Assembly (NCBI GenBank): GCA_025345505.1
Contig: JANVCC010000011.1
Coordinates: 8,115,636-8,179,635 of the forward strand
Reading direction: 5' to 3'
DNA: 64,000 nt
From: Todiramphus chloris collaris
Taxonomy: Eukaryota > Chordata > Aves > Coraciiformes > Alcedinidae
In this document: positions 26,666 through 39,413 of the stretch, piece after piece
Layout: the number at the start of each line of letters is the position of its first letter
Position numbering within the stretch: the first letter of the stretch is position 1
Notes under the pieces: model-generated
Databases searched by the model: none
Told to the model about the DNA's origin: nothing
What the model saw: only the letters and a program-made list of their open reading frames with translations
Program-made: the position numbers and the translations under genes

Positions 26666-29600
26666 CATTTCATGCACACTTACTTCACATTTAGCTTCAT
26701 GTTTACTGGCTTTTTCTTCATCAGTGCTCCTTTGGAAACCTATTTTCTATGATCAAGTTCTCCCTTAAAGTTGGGTTCAGAGAAGTTTTTCTGGCAGCCC
26801 TATCCACTTCAGAAGGCACTTAGATGTCTGTCTGTGATTTTTTATGTACTTCAGATATTTTCAGGTAATACAAAGAAGAATTTCAGTTGAAGATTCATTG
26901 TTTGATTCATTGTTTAAGTCATGGATTTTTCTATGGCTCTGAAATGGAATTGCAGCCTCTCCAATATATGCTTTTTTTTTTTCTTCTTCTTCTTTTTTCT
27001 TCTCTAGACGGTTCCATTGATTGGGTAGAAAAAGATAGCTATGGAATTGCAGCTAATGACTCTATTTTGCTACATAGATATCAAATCTAGGAGGGCTTGT
27101 ATGATAAACGGATTTTAGCACTCTTTATTAGTGTCAGGCCACAGAATTTTGATTACACCCATTTTATTTCTTATACTTATCTTGCTTGCCAGATTTTCTG
27201 CTGCACAAGATTCAAATATATCTCTACTAGAAGTCTTATGAGAGAGAATACTGATAGAAAATTAAATAACTGTTTATGGATTTTTCTGATATGAAAATCC
27301 CAACCTGCCAAGATTCATCTGAATTAGTTCTGGGAAAACAGCAAGGCTGCAATAATATTATACTTTTCCAGTTCACTTGGTGACTTATTTCATTAACATA
27401 ACAATTTGCTCTAGACCCTTGAATGATCAGTGTAAACTACAATCAGCCACCAGCTCTATCAACATAAGTCAAGCTATTTTTGCTGAAGGGCAAAAGAATG
27501 CTCTATTACAGAAGAGAAAGTATTCTGCAATACCTTACACAGCTTATTAAAATGTTTCAGTCTATGCACAATTTAAAAATTGTCCTAACACTCAGCCTCT
27601 CTCTTCACCACTGGAAGCCATCTGCAATTCTCTGCTCATCATGGTATAGTGGAAGTAGCATGGAAGTTTACCTACTTAAGCTCCATTTTCTTCCCAACCC
27701 AGAGAAGATCTGAGAAACTTAGAACATCTAAAGTCATTAAAGATCTAAGAAGAGAGCATTAATACAATTTTTTAACACTAAACAATAAATTCAGAACAAA
27801 TATTTAAGCATCCTTTATAAAAGAAACCCTAGAAGATACCCAATTGAAAATACAGAATGTGAAATACAAGTCATTTAAGATTTATTATAGGTTCTGCTTC
27901 TACAAAATGCACCAACTAGTCAAGGATTGATTTTCAGGGCAAGCAGCTTTAGAGAAGATGTTTTCTGAATGATCAATATATTATTGCTTATTCAGTGAGT
28001 GATGAAGCTTGTCTGCCTGACAGACCATTATCAGCTTACCTGGAAACACATCTTCCCTCTTCTCTATTAGGGAGAAGGGCCATAAGCAGTGGACATCTGT
28101 GACACAAATGCAATACACAACGGCATTGCCATTATCACATTATCCCTAATGGCTGGATTATTCATGTATGTCACTGGCACAAGTGACTGGAAAAAATACT
28201 TCATATTATGCTCTTTTCTAACAGCACACCCTTCTCTTTTCTGGGACTTTTCCCTGACTTTTAACATTGTAATCATAAAGTACAACTGAAGGATAATGCC
28301 CATCTCCCTGCTTAGTCATTCCCTCTCCCCTCAAAAGCCACAAAATTTATGTCACCTGCTTAAAAGGAGTCAACAAAAGGAGTTTATGCCCTCACAGGTG
28401 GTAGTCTCTTCCTGCTTTTCATTCATTAGCAAATTAATTAGAATGCCTAAGAATGATTACACCCCAAGTCAACTCAATCGTGCTTGTAGTCCAGAATTTT
28501 ATCTCCAACAGATGCAAATAGAAGAGTGTGGTAACAGGACAAACACATAGTAGTACTTCATTAGGTTGCACTCACTTACTGTAATGAATTTTGGCTTAGG
28601 AAAACACCAAGCTAGAGTTGCTCAATGTTTGTTCATAATACACATCCTAAAACTCACCTTCAAAGGGTAGAGTCTATGTGGAATAAGGCAAGTCTATACT
28701 GAAGAACTATACAGCCTCAGAGTTAATTCAAGATTCTGTGTTGCAATTTATACTGTAATGAGTATCACTTGAAATGCTTCAAAGGTGTTCAATTAAGGTT
28801 CAGATTTTATATAATTAAAAGAGACAATTAAAAGTTTTTGCAATAGGTTTGCCTTCTCTCTCCTGGTTGAAAAAGTTCATGTTCCTCTTCTGTTTTCCCC
28901 AAAATGGGTATCTAAAACTAGTGACTTTGCTTCAGAAACATTTTGATTTTCAAGTAGGCAAAAAGGATTTTGTGGAAAAACAAAACAAAAATCTCAAAAA
29001 TTATGATTTCAACAAAGAAACTTATGCAAAAATTCTAAGTGTATTTTTTCTAATCTTTTGAAAGAAAAGCATATTAGATTTTTTTTTCTTTTTTTTTTTT
29101 TTTAGGAATTTTCCTCTCTTTGTCCACCTTTCCTATATTGCTTTCTGCTTCAAAAAATATACAAAGGAAAATGGTCAACAATGTTTTCTTTCATAAGATG
29201 AAGACTGCTAATGAAAGAAATATACACAAATACAACAGGTGTTAAAGGTAAGAAAAAATGTTGCATTTATTGGAATTACTGCTCATGTGCCTTTTAAAAA
29301 TCATTATTTAATTAACATTGATCTAACATCTTAATTTTGCAGATGCACCTCATCATACTTGTGATTTTCTTCCTTATTTTGATTTCCCTGATTAATCTCT
29401 GCTTCTTGTAAAGGTTAACTGCTTTAGGTGGCTATATTCAGCAGTAAACAAGAAGCTGGGAATATCTCACATAACCTTAGCAGCAATCTAATTCTTCCTC
29501 TAACTTAAGTATAAAGATTCCTGCATGCTAAGAAGAATTCTTAGATTTTGGAGCATCTCCACAGCGTAGTCAGGAAGTATTAAAGTAGTGTCACACAGTT

Positions 29601-32600
29601 TTGCTTGCTAGCTAGTGAACAGGCAGATGAAGCAACTAAGGACACAGTAACATGGAGTAGTGTCTATTTAGTACAACTGGCCTGTTGTTAATTTACTAGG
29701 CATAATTCCTTGACGTGAAAAATGTTGGATAAAATGGACACAATGTAGATATTCATTCATTTTCAGATGTGGGGTTAGGATATCTGAAGCCCTTTGAGTA
29801 GTGACATACTTCAAATAGGCAGCTGCGTAAATTACCAGTTCACTTAGACTGCCAAAGACAAATTGAAAAAAAAAAAACCAACCAAACCTCATGTTCCCTA
29901 CTTTGTAAAATACCCAAGTGAATGAAACACCAGCACAAATTTTGGAATGTTCTGGGTTAAGACCTGGTAACCAAGCCAAGTTACCAGAGATGGTTTTAGC
30001 AAAGTTATTTTAATCTTCTTTGAATGTTTTCTGTTTTTCCCTCTCCTAGCGTAGCTTCCTTTGGATGGCTTCAGTTAACAAACTGCAATTTTAGATTTTT
30101 AAGGGAAAAACGAGAAAATTTAAAATAATAAGGAGACTTAATTTTGCGGTACAAGAAAATCCTGGCCAATATTTGAAGTAAAAGAATACTGGGAGGTAAC
30201 TTAAATCCTTAAGACCCCTTTGTTTAGATACAGGTGTGTAGCTCTGAAAAACCAACTTAGGAAGTTTGTTTTTATTGCTGTTTCATGAACTAAAACCATG
30301 TAAAAATAGGTCATCTTTTCACACTGGATACAAGAGTAGAACATACATATGATATGCAAGTATGATCATATGTTATTTATAAAAAAATGAACTGAAATTG
30401 TGAAAAGGTCTTTAAATTACATAGAAACCTATGCCAAATTAAAAACTGAGTGAAAGTCTCCACTGAAATCAGTGTTCTTAAAGGATAGGACATAAATACT
30501 ATGTTTAACTAGATCTACAGACAACTGTTTTAGAATATGAACCTGCTTGGCTTTCCCATCCTGGAATTTCCAAGGGCTTCGTTAACTGTAAGGTGGTATA
30601 TCCAGGGGGAAAAAAAAAGCTTACATTTTTAGGGTTCCAGGGAGGAAATATGGGGCACATACCTTTGCAAAGCCTCAGAAATGCTATTTTGATTAGAGGA
30701 AGGTTTCTTTCTAAGGAAGCTATTAGCTATAGCAGTTTTAAAATGCTATTTTAAGATACAGGGCTAAAGCAGTTGCACTTGAGTAAGCACTAGCAAATAA
30801 CTTCTGGCTGCTTTTAAAGTGGTGCAGAGGGGTTAATTGGCTTTCTGCAAAAATGCAGAGAGATATGCTGACAGACCCGAGTATTACTTTGAAAAGCTGA
30901 TAAGGAAATATCAGGTACACAGAAAAAACAGGTACACATACAGTTTGTGGAAGTACTGTTAGCAAAATCAGCAAGCATTGCAAGTTGTACATTTACAAGG
31001 TATCTAATATCCTTTAAGAACACCATACAAACCTTAAAGGAGGAAAAGACAGTCTGATGAGAGTGACTTGCTTATTTTATGGGTACACTGAAGGGAGAAC
31101 TGGGATCCTCCTTCAAGAAAGCTTAGAAGAATGTGACAGGTTTCTTCTGATCAGCTCCAAGAGCAATGTAAAGAGAAAAACAACAACTTCATGCATTTTT
31201 ACAGGTTTACCATTTTGTATGTAATACCTGGGATGGGAGCTTCTGAGTTCCACTGACTATCGAGCTTTTTCAGTCAGCCTAGATGCTTTGGGATATAAGA
31301 GTAAGTATGTCTGTGCTATTTTCAGTCATAGATCACGTCAGTTGTAGACCCATCATGTGAAAGGAGCCCAGGACAAAATAGCCTAACAGCAACTGTGCAA
31401 GACATACTTAGTGGACAGTAAATGTGCAGCAAGTCTAGTGACTTCATGTGCGCACAAGATTTCTGCACCAGGCTCCAAAAGCCCTGTAAGCCTAACTGAC
31501 AGTGTTGGTTCCACCAGCAGTTTGTCATTGAAGAGGAAGATTCACCAAGATATACATGCACTAAGGATACAATGCCTGCTCCTTTTGCCACATTGAGAAG
31601 ACAAAAAAATGACATTGTCAATGATAGATTAACTGTCCTACAGGAACAGACAAACCAAGAGAGCATCCTCAGCATTCCAGTAACAGAAAGAGAACACAGC
31701 GTATGACATACTGATACTCAAGTCCAAAAAGCATCTCTTTCTTGAATTTATCTAAGTTCATAATCAGTTCCACTCTCTGCATTTCTATAAGATCACTGGT
31801 TTTGTACCCACTATGTTTGATGCTAATATGCAATCAAATGTACAATAGAGTCTTCTTGTTTTGAAGTCTTTCCCTTACACCCATTTTAAGCCCAGGAATG
31901 GATGGCTGGGCCTCAGGATTCCAGCTTCAAAGTATACAGCTTATTTAAATAAGCTGGCAGAAAAGTCCTGGACTTGTCCTTCAGAGACAGATACTGCTGC
32001 AGAAAGGACTGCACCCATTTCAAACAGTGAGGGAAAACAGATCTCAGATATTTGGTCTCTCATGAACAAAATCCTCATTTATTGTCTCCTGGCACTGTTG
32101 AGTCAATGTGCATAGCTGAACCCTAGAGGTGCATGGGGACAGATGATGGCACTTGTTTAGGGTTACAGAAATTTAACCCAACCATCTGATACACAAGTGG
32201 GCTTAAAAAAATTGTAAACAAAAAATAGTACATTTAATTAGACTACTGAAGAGAAAAATGCTGCATGATTGGAGATGCTGGTTGAAATGGCCTAAGATTC
32301 AAGCACTGAATTGACCCTTAAATTCTATTTAATTTTTATAGAAATTGTGATGAATAGAAACAAGTTAAAAAGAGGCATAAAAAGGCAGTTGTTTAGTGTG
32401 ACACTCAAGGCAAAAACAGGAAAATAACAAAAGAGAGCAGAAAAACAGAAAGCAGGTAAACCTAGTCTGCCCTTCTGAGAGAAGCTGACTGATATTTTTC
32501 ACCCCTGTTTTGTCAGGGAGAAGGTCTTTTCATACATGGCAACACTGGGCACTTTACTGTCTGTAAATCCTTACCAGGCAGTGTGTGCCACTGCCCACAG

Positions 32601-33460
32601 AAGAAAAAACACTAATTAAAAAACAAATTCAGTCAGATAAGAACTTCTTTCTACTCTTGTTACCCTCTCTAAAAAGAAGGAAGTACCACATCTTTGCAAA
32701 GTACACAAAGGACTGACGTTCATTTCAACAGATACTCTAATGACAAGTATGAATGACCTGCAAGAAAAAGATGTTGGCAGCATGATATATTATATTGGAA
32801 AATCTTTTTGAGATTGACCTGGCTTTCAGTTAGTGACTTCTTTAATCATAATGGAGACTTTGTGACAGAGTCTTCAAACTTAAACAGATCATGAGACACT
32901 CATTAATGCTGGAGAGTAAAGGCTATTAGTCCTGCTTTTTGAACTCTTCAGCTACCAAATCTGATCAAACTGTTTTCTAGATTTTAAAAAAAGACCCTAA
33001 TAAACCCTAATAATGAGAAGGACAGACCCACCCATAGTACAATTTACAGAAAATCATGTGAATTACCTAATGTAGATCTCTAATACCAACAAAAATTCCC
33101 AGATTCTTAGTTTATCAAAAGCAAACTGATTTCACTCCAATTATGCAATGTTACATTTGAAGCAGCATTGCTGTTAGAAATGAATTGCTCATTTGTTCCT
33201 TAGTATCACTTTCTGGCTCTCATCCTAACACAGAACTGCAATTTGCAGGCTACAAAACACTGTGCAGAGAAGTTTAATTCTAAATGAAACAAACAGTTTC
33301 ATCATTATTTTTTAACTCAAGAAAATGTAATCATGTGATGTATATAACAAAATTTAAACTGCATTTACACTGTGGCATCAGAACACACCATCTTAAGTTT
33401 TCTGCACATGATCTGTGGGCTTTGGCAGCTATCCTAAAATAAATCCTAAACAAAGACTTA
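26666..33460. other. intergenic, no gene seen
   Basis: Nearly 7 kb with no supported gene or clear transposon. Low-complexity stretches include a T-rich run at 29,072-29,104 and a short A/C tract at 29,866-29,888. Open frames near 30,738-31,675 overlap on opposite strands and lack recognisable motifs. Confidence 0.55.
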
Positions 33461-34046
33461 CAGAATCGTTAGAGTTGGAAGGGACCTGTAGAGATCATCT
33501 AGTCTAACCCACCCAACAAAGCAGGTTTGACTAGAGCACATTACATAGGATTGTGTCCATGCAGGTTTATATCTCCAGATAATATCTCCAATATCTCCAG
33601 AGAAGGAGACTCCACCACCTCTCTAGGCAGCCTGTTCCAGCACTCCATCACCCTCAGAGTAAATAAGTTTTTCCTTAGATGGCACCTCCTGTGTTCCAGT
33701 TTGTGCCCATTGCCCCTTGTCCTGTCACTAGCACCACTGAAAAGAGTCTGGCTCCATCCTCCTTGCAACCACCCTTTAGATATTTTATACATTGATAAGG
33801 TCTCTTCTCAGTCTTCTCTTCTCCAGGCTAAATAGTCCCAGCTCTTGCAACCTTTCCTTGTAAGAGACATGCTTCAGTCCCCCAGTCATCTTCATTGCCC
33901 TCCACTGGACTTTCTCCAGTAGTTCCCTGTCTCTCTAGGACGGGGAATCCCAGAACTGGACACGTTATTTCAGATGTCTGCACCAGGGCAGAAAAGTGGG
34001 GGAGGATGACCTCACTTGACTTACTGGCCACACTCTTCTTAATGCT
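33461..34046 (-). mobile_element. CR1 LINE 3' part, minus strand
   Basis: Starts at the CR1 3' end with CAGAATCGTTAGAGTTGG and the GGAAGGGACCTGTAGAGATC phrase. It runs through GAGACTCCACCACCTCTC, CCTGTTCCAGCACTCC and the Arg-Gly-Asn-Gly-His region of ORF2 (minus-strand frame 33,541-33,792), then into CCCAGAACTGGACACG. About 585 bp remain. Its 5' end faces the 5' end of the next CR1, about 600 bp away on the opposite strand. Confidence 0.92.
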
Positions 34047-34639
34047 CTTAGTATTTTCAATATAGTTTGAGATTTGTTATTGATTTTAATAAAAGCAGGT
34101 TGAAAGTTTTTAAACACTAATCAAACACAATGTAAGAAGACAGACCATGTAATTGACTCGTCTCAAATATATCGTACATTATTTAGAAACTGAGCATCAT
34201 CTGTCTCCACACCCTTACTTGAAAATCTTCCAATTCAAAGGGGTGTTATCCAAATATCACAGCTCTGGAAAGCATCATGAAAAGTATTCTGAAAGTCTGA
34301 CATCAGAATACATGTCCAAAGGTCAATAAAAATTTTTTATGAAATATAGATATATGGAAGATGCATAGAGAGAACTCTATGATTCTGTTACTGCTTCTTC
34401 TGATCTGGGAAAGAAAATCACTACTGTTTTGCCAATTACAGAAGGCCACTGGTCAGTATTTCCATTTCCTTGCTATGCTTTTGATCTCCTCTACAGTCCC
34501 TTTATCCTTGTGCTCAGCTGTTGAGTGACAACAAGGTCCACACTTGTGTCTGGGTCCTGATTGTGGTGTTGCCTTGCTTTTGTAGTGTAGAATGGTGACA
34601 CTTTGCTATGAGCCACAATACATGCCAAGGGACTGATGG
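34047..34639. other. spacer between two opposed CR1 copies
   Basis: No gene or recognised repeat. The last part, before 34,640, may be a further 5' portion of the following CR1 that I could not align. Confidence 0.45.
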
Positions 34640-36424
34640 GTAGGAGGAGTCAAAAAAGACAGGTGAAATGGTGCCCAGAGCCCCAACCACCCTCCACAAC
34701 AGGAAGAAGCCCCTGGTGAGCTGGTAACCACAGACAAGGAGAAAGCTGAGGTACTCAATAACTTTTTTGTCTCTGTCTTCCCTGGCAACCTCTCTTCTCA
34801 GACCTCCTGAGTGGATAAACTGCAAGATGGGGGCCAGGGGGGCAAAATCCCTCCCATTATAAGAGAAGATCAGGCTTGTGAGCACCTGAGGAACCTGAAT
34901 ATCCATAAGTCTGTGGGACCTGACAAGATGCATCCCAGAGTCCTGAGGGAAATGGGTGATGTAGTGGCCAAGCCACTCTGCATGATATTTGATACGTCCT
35001 GGCAGTCACATGAAGTCCCCGGTGGATGGAAAAAGGGAAACAATGCACCTGTTTTTAAAAAAGGTAGGAAGAAAGATCCTGGGAACTTCCAACCTGTCAG
35101 CCTCACCTCTGTGTCTGGGAAGGTCATGGAAGAGATCCTCCTAGAAGCTATGCTAAGTCACATCAAGGATGGGGAGGTGATTCAAGACAGTCAGCTTGGC
35201 TTCACCAAGAGTGAGTGCCACCTGATCAAACTAGGGACCTTCTATGATGGAGTGACCGTATCAGTGGACAAGCAAATTGCTACAGATGTTGTCTATCTGG
35301 ACTTCTGTAAGGCCTTTGACACAGCTCTATACAATGTCCTTCTCTCTAAATTGGAAAGATACAGACTTGATGGACTTTTTGGTGGTTAATGAATTGGTTG
35401 GATGGTCACATCCAGAGGGCAGCAGTCAATGTTTCAATGTCCAGATGGAGATCAGTAACAAGTGATGCCCCTCAGGGGTCTGTACTGGGACTAGTGCTGC
35501 CAAATATCTTCATCGGTGGCAGACAGTGGGATAGAATTCACCCTAAGCAAGTGTGCAGATGACACCAAGCTGAGTGGTATGGTTGATGGGATCCAGAGGG
35601 TCCTGGAGAGGGTCCAGAAATGGGTTCGTGTGAACCTCAAGAGCTTTAACAAGGCCATGTGCAAGGTCCTGCGCCTGGGTCAGAGCAACCTCCGTTATCA
35701 ATAGAGGCTGAGGAACGAAGGGATTGAGAGTAACCCTGTGGAGAAGGACTTGTGGGTACTGGTGGATGAAAAGTTGGACATGAGTCAGAAATAAGTGGTT
35801 GCAGCCCAGAAGGCCAGCCTCCTGAGCCACCTCAAAAAAAACATGTCCGGAAGGTCAGGGGAGGTGATCTGCCCCTCTGCTCCACTCTGGCAAGACTTCA
35901 CCATGAGTATTGTGTCCAGATCTAGAGCCCTCATTACAAGAAAGACATGAACCTGTTGGAGTGGGTCCAGAGGAGTGTCATAAAAATTATTCAAGGCCTG
36001 TAACATCTCTGCTGTGAGGACAGGCTGAGAGAGTTGGGTTGTTCAGCCTGAAGAAGAGAAGTCTCTGCAAAGATGTTATTGCAGCCTTTCAGTAATTAAA
36101 GGGAGCTTATAAGAAACATGGGGACAGACTTTTTGGCAGGGCTTCTTGACACAGGACAGGAGGTGATGGTTTTAAACTAAAAGAGGGGAGATTTAGACTA
36201 GATATAAGTTAAGAATTTTTTTATGCTGAGGATGGTGAAACACTGGCACAGGTTGTCCAGAGAAGTAGTTGATACTCCATCCCTGGAAACATTTAAGGTG
36301 AAGTTAGACGGTCTTTGAGCAATCTGATCTAGATGTCCCTGCTCATTGCAGAAGGGGTTGGACTAGAGGAGCTTTAAAAGTCCCTTCCAACCCAAACCAT
36401 TCTATAATGATTCTATGATTCTAT
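34640..36424 (+). mobile_element. long CR1 LINE with reverse-transcriptase remnant
   Basis: This 1.8-kb 5'-truncated CR1 is the largest in the window. The open frame at 34,811-35,389 reads the start of the ORF2 reverse transcriptase, with recognisable blocks NIHKSVGPDKMHPRVLRE, KKGNNAPVFKKGRKKDPGNF, PVSLTSVSGKVMEEILLE, DSQLGFTK and VVYLDFCKAFDT. A stop follows at 35,387. Homology continues in other frames through APQGSVLG and the catalytic-box region at about 35,550, where the usual FADD reads CADD. It then passes through the ORF2 C-terminus to the 3' UTR and terminal repeats TTCTATAATGATTCTATGAT. Stops and frame changes show that it is inactive. CR1 ORF2 encodes an endonuclease and a reverse transcriptase; the endonuclease is missing here. 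Confidence 0.95.
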
Positions 36425-37880
36425 ATACCAATTAGCAGTTTTGAGGACAGGTTTACCATTTCATAGTTGCCTATAAAATGTAAAGGACCAGATCCAGAAA
36501 AGAATGGTATCAAAAAAAATGGTGAAAACCAGTTTTAATGCAACAATGCTACAATACTACTAGATATTACCATGGCAGTGCATGAAGAAAGATTAAATTG
36601 AGGAATATCATTGCTGCTGTAATGGTCTAGTGGGTAGGATACACAATTGTAAATTCCTCCAAGAAGAGAAAAGAGGGAGCCTTGCAGGTGTCAGGCTTTA
36701 GTCTTATTTTTAACTAAAGATGTTCAGACAAGGATAGCACATGAATATACACAGAACTAAAGGACGAATACCAGGGTTTTTTTGCCTGAATCATTTGAAA
36801 AATGGATGACTATTCAAAGTTCTTATAAATACTATGGCACAAACTTTGTCCAAGAAAGAAGTAAGTTCTCATCCCCTTGATGTGAAGTTTTATGACAGTG
36901 ACTTTTATAGGAGCACAGAGCAACAGCAAAGCAATTGCCATAGCCTGGGTAGATGGGCTGACCTAAAATAGAATAAGAACTCATTTATAAAATTGAGTGA
37001 TGTCTGAATACCTGTCAACAATCTGCAGAGACAACTAAGTCACATTGATGTATATTGCTGAATGATGGGTAAAAAGATAAAAGGGTGAAGTTAGGGGGAG
37101 CTACATTGTCTGGGTGAGGCAGTAGTGGAGATGGGAGAGGGTGAACTGCATACTAGAAGGAAAGGATGCCACATCACAACATAGTGTCCAGTATTCTGTT
37201 TTGAGACTCCTTCACCTTCTGCTGAATTATATTTCATACACAGAGGAGTGTATGGGTCATAGTACCATAGGTTATGTTAGAAATCAAACACACACATTAG
37301 TTAGAAAACAGGTGTACACAACAGCACAACATTGATCCAATGTGATTACAGGGCTTATCTCTAACCTCATGGTATCATTCACATCCTCCAGACCACTGGC
37401 CTGAAAACCTGCAGTACTTTCTTTGTGGTAGCACACAGAGAAAACATTGCAGTCCTTTAACAAAACTACACTGCAAACTATTTTGGGGTGAAATTTAAGG
37501 CAGCGAATCTGATTAGACAATCTGTTGTTGATCTAGGCTGTTCAACAGACCCTTTCAGCCATGCCCGTCTCATTTTCAGCCTCCTTCCCTTGCCAATGCA
37601 TTAACTCAGTTATTCAGTAAGAATTTTGTAGGTACAGTTGCTATTCTATCACTATGATTGCAGAAGCAGTTTTTCTTTTCTAGCTTGATCACATTCTGCT
37701 TTGCTCTACTGTCCTGTAAATAGCTGTAAGAGTACAAATAAGTGAAAAAACAAGACCTGTTTCACTGTAACAATTTTCATTTGAGGACTGCTTTATACCT
37801 TCATGTGAATGAAATTCAAAATTTAATAAAATTGAGTGTGTTTTATTTTACAGAAGAGTGAGTCCTCAAAATAACACAAA
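36425..37880. other. intergenic, no gene seen
   Basis: AT-rich sequence. A tRNA A-box-like phrase occurs at 36,623-36,640 without a matching B box or cloverleaf, so no tRNA gene is called. Confidence 0.55.
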
Positions 37881-38683
37881 GGATCTGTCATGGTTTAGGG
37901 TCAGGGCAGCCCCTTAGATCTATAACAGACGCTCTCTGTTAAACCCCCTCCCTCCCCAGAGAGGAAGAGAAAGGGAATAAGGGAGAGAGTCTTAGCGATT
38001 AGAAAAGGAAACTAGAACAGCTTTAATGAAAATGAAGTTAATAATAATAAAAATGAAATATATACAAAACCAGTATCGAACTCAACCCCCCCTTTGGTAA
38101 TTCACTGTCACCACTGATGCTGTGGAGCAGGCACTAGGAGAGTCCCAGACTGGGCCCAGCAGCAGATGGGAGCTGTATTCAGGATCTGGATTCTGGTACC
38201 AGATTGAGGAACACACAGATCAGGACTGAAGGAAGAACAGAGTCCTCCTCAGATGCTTTGAGGAAGGAACCGAAAGAGGACCCAAGCCAAGATGAGCAAA
38301 GCTGGCAAAGCGTGACAAGAGGGCAAAGAGAGGAGCGAGACCGTCCTGATCTTTCAGCTTTATACCAAATATGATGTATATGGGATGAAATACTTTGCTG
38401 GTCAGTTTAGGGTCACCTGTCCTGGCTGCTCCTCCCTGCAGGTGTGGCCTTTTACTTTCTGCACCCCCCCCACGCAGTACAAAAGATCCAGCAGTGGCCT
38501 TGGTCTGCACACTGATACTTGGTAGTAACTCTAACCATGGGGTGTTATCACTGCTAGAAGCAGACACTGCCTATGGAAACAGGCTGCTAACTTCAGACAG
38601 TGCAGTTAGTTAGAAGAACTGAGCTGAAAAGTAAAATCACTGATCAGAATTAGTTCTGTTCTCACTCAAACCAGGGCAGGATC
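37881..38683 (-). mobile_element. solo LTR (endogenous retrovirus fossil) with 5-bp target duplication
   Basis: A 793-bp LTR at 37,886-38,678 is flanked by the direct repeat GGATC (37,881-37,885 and 38,679-38,683). On + it begins TGTCATGGTTT and ends AAACCAGGGCA, an imperfect terminal inverted repeat with TG and CA ends. Reading the minus strand gives a TATAAAG box at 38,358-38,364 and an ATTAAA poly-A signal at 38,022-38,027 in the right order, so the element lies on minus. No internal viral genes are attached, as expected after recombination between two LTRs. The 5-bp duplication fits an ERVL-like (class III) origin, but this is an inference. The intact target duplication suggests moderate age. 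Confidence 0.88.
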
Positions 38684-38805
38684 ATTTTCCAGTTGACATA
38701 GCAAGTCAGAGCCAGAGTAATGACAAGGTCTCAGATGCAAAGTTTTACACAACTCAGAGAAACTGATTTTCCAAAAGTAGATTCTCATGCCTGTCTGCAA
38801 AATGA
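38684..38805. other. short spacer
   Basis: About 120 bp of unique sequence separate the solo LTR from the next CR1. Confidence 0.6.
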
Positions 38806-39413
38806 AATCATAGAATCAGAATGGTAGGGGTTGGAAGGGACCTCTGGAGATAACCAAGTCCAACACCCCTGCCAACACAGAACACCTAGGACATGCCACA
38901 CAGGAACAGATCCAGGCGGGTCTTGAAAGTCTTCAAAGAAGAAGACTCCACAGCCTCTCTGGGCATCCTGTTCCAGGTCTCTGTCACTCTTACAGTGAAG
39001 AAGCTTTTCCTCATGTTGAGGTGGAACTTCCTGTGTTTCACCTTGTGATCATTACCTCTTGTCCTATCACAGGGAACCACTGAAAAGAGACTGGCCCCTT
39101 CTACTTGACACCCACCCTTCGGATATTTATAAACATTAATAAGATCCCCACTCAGCCTTCTCTTTTCCAGGTTAAACAGCCCCAGGGCTCTCAGTCCTTC
39201 CTCATAAGAGAGATGTTCCAGTCCCTTCATCATCTTTGTAGCTCTTTGTAGCTCTCCATTGGACTCTCTCTAGTAGTTCCCTGTCTCTCTTGAACTGGGC
39301 AGACTAGAACTGGAGACAATACTCCAGATGTGGTCTCACTAGTGCAGAGTAGGGGGGGCGGAGAACCTCCCTTAACCTGCTGGCCACACTCTTGTTTATG
39401 CACCCCAGGTTGT
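38806..39413 (-). mobile_element. CR1 LINE 3' part, minus strand
   Basis: Starts at the 3' terminus AATCATAGAATCAGAATGG, then GGTTGGAAGGGACCTCTGG, and continues through the reverse complement of the ORF2 C-terminus. The minus-strand frame at 38,886-39,233 reads [37 protein letters not shown] and a [14 protein letters not shown] segment, a near-textbook CR1 ORF2 end. It stops at the TTATGCACCCCAGGTTG region. It is well preserved compared with the other copies. Confidence 0.95.

Noticed and set aside
34381-34395. CR1 terminal octamer (CTATGATTCTGT)
   Set aside because: No adjoining CR1 3' UTR sequence upstream; a chance match is more likely.
34514-34933. 139-codon minus-strand open frame
   Set aside because: Antisense shadow of the start of the CR1 at 34,640.
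36601-36680. tRNA-Glu gene
   Set aside because: Only the A-box phrase is present; no paired acceptor stem, anticodon arm or B box.
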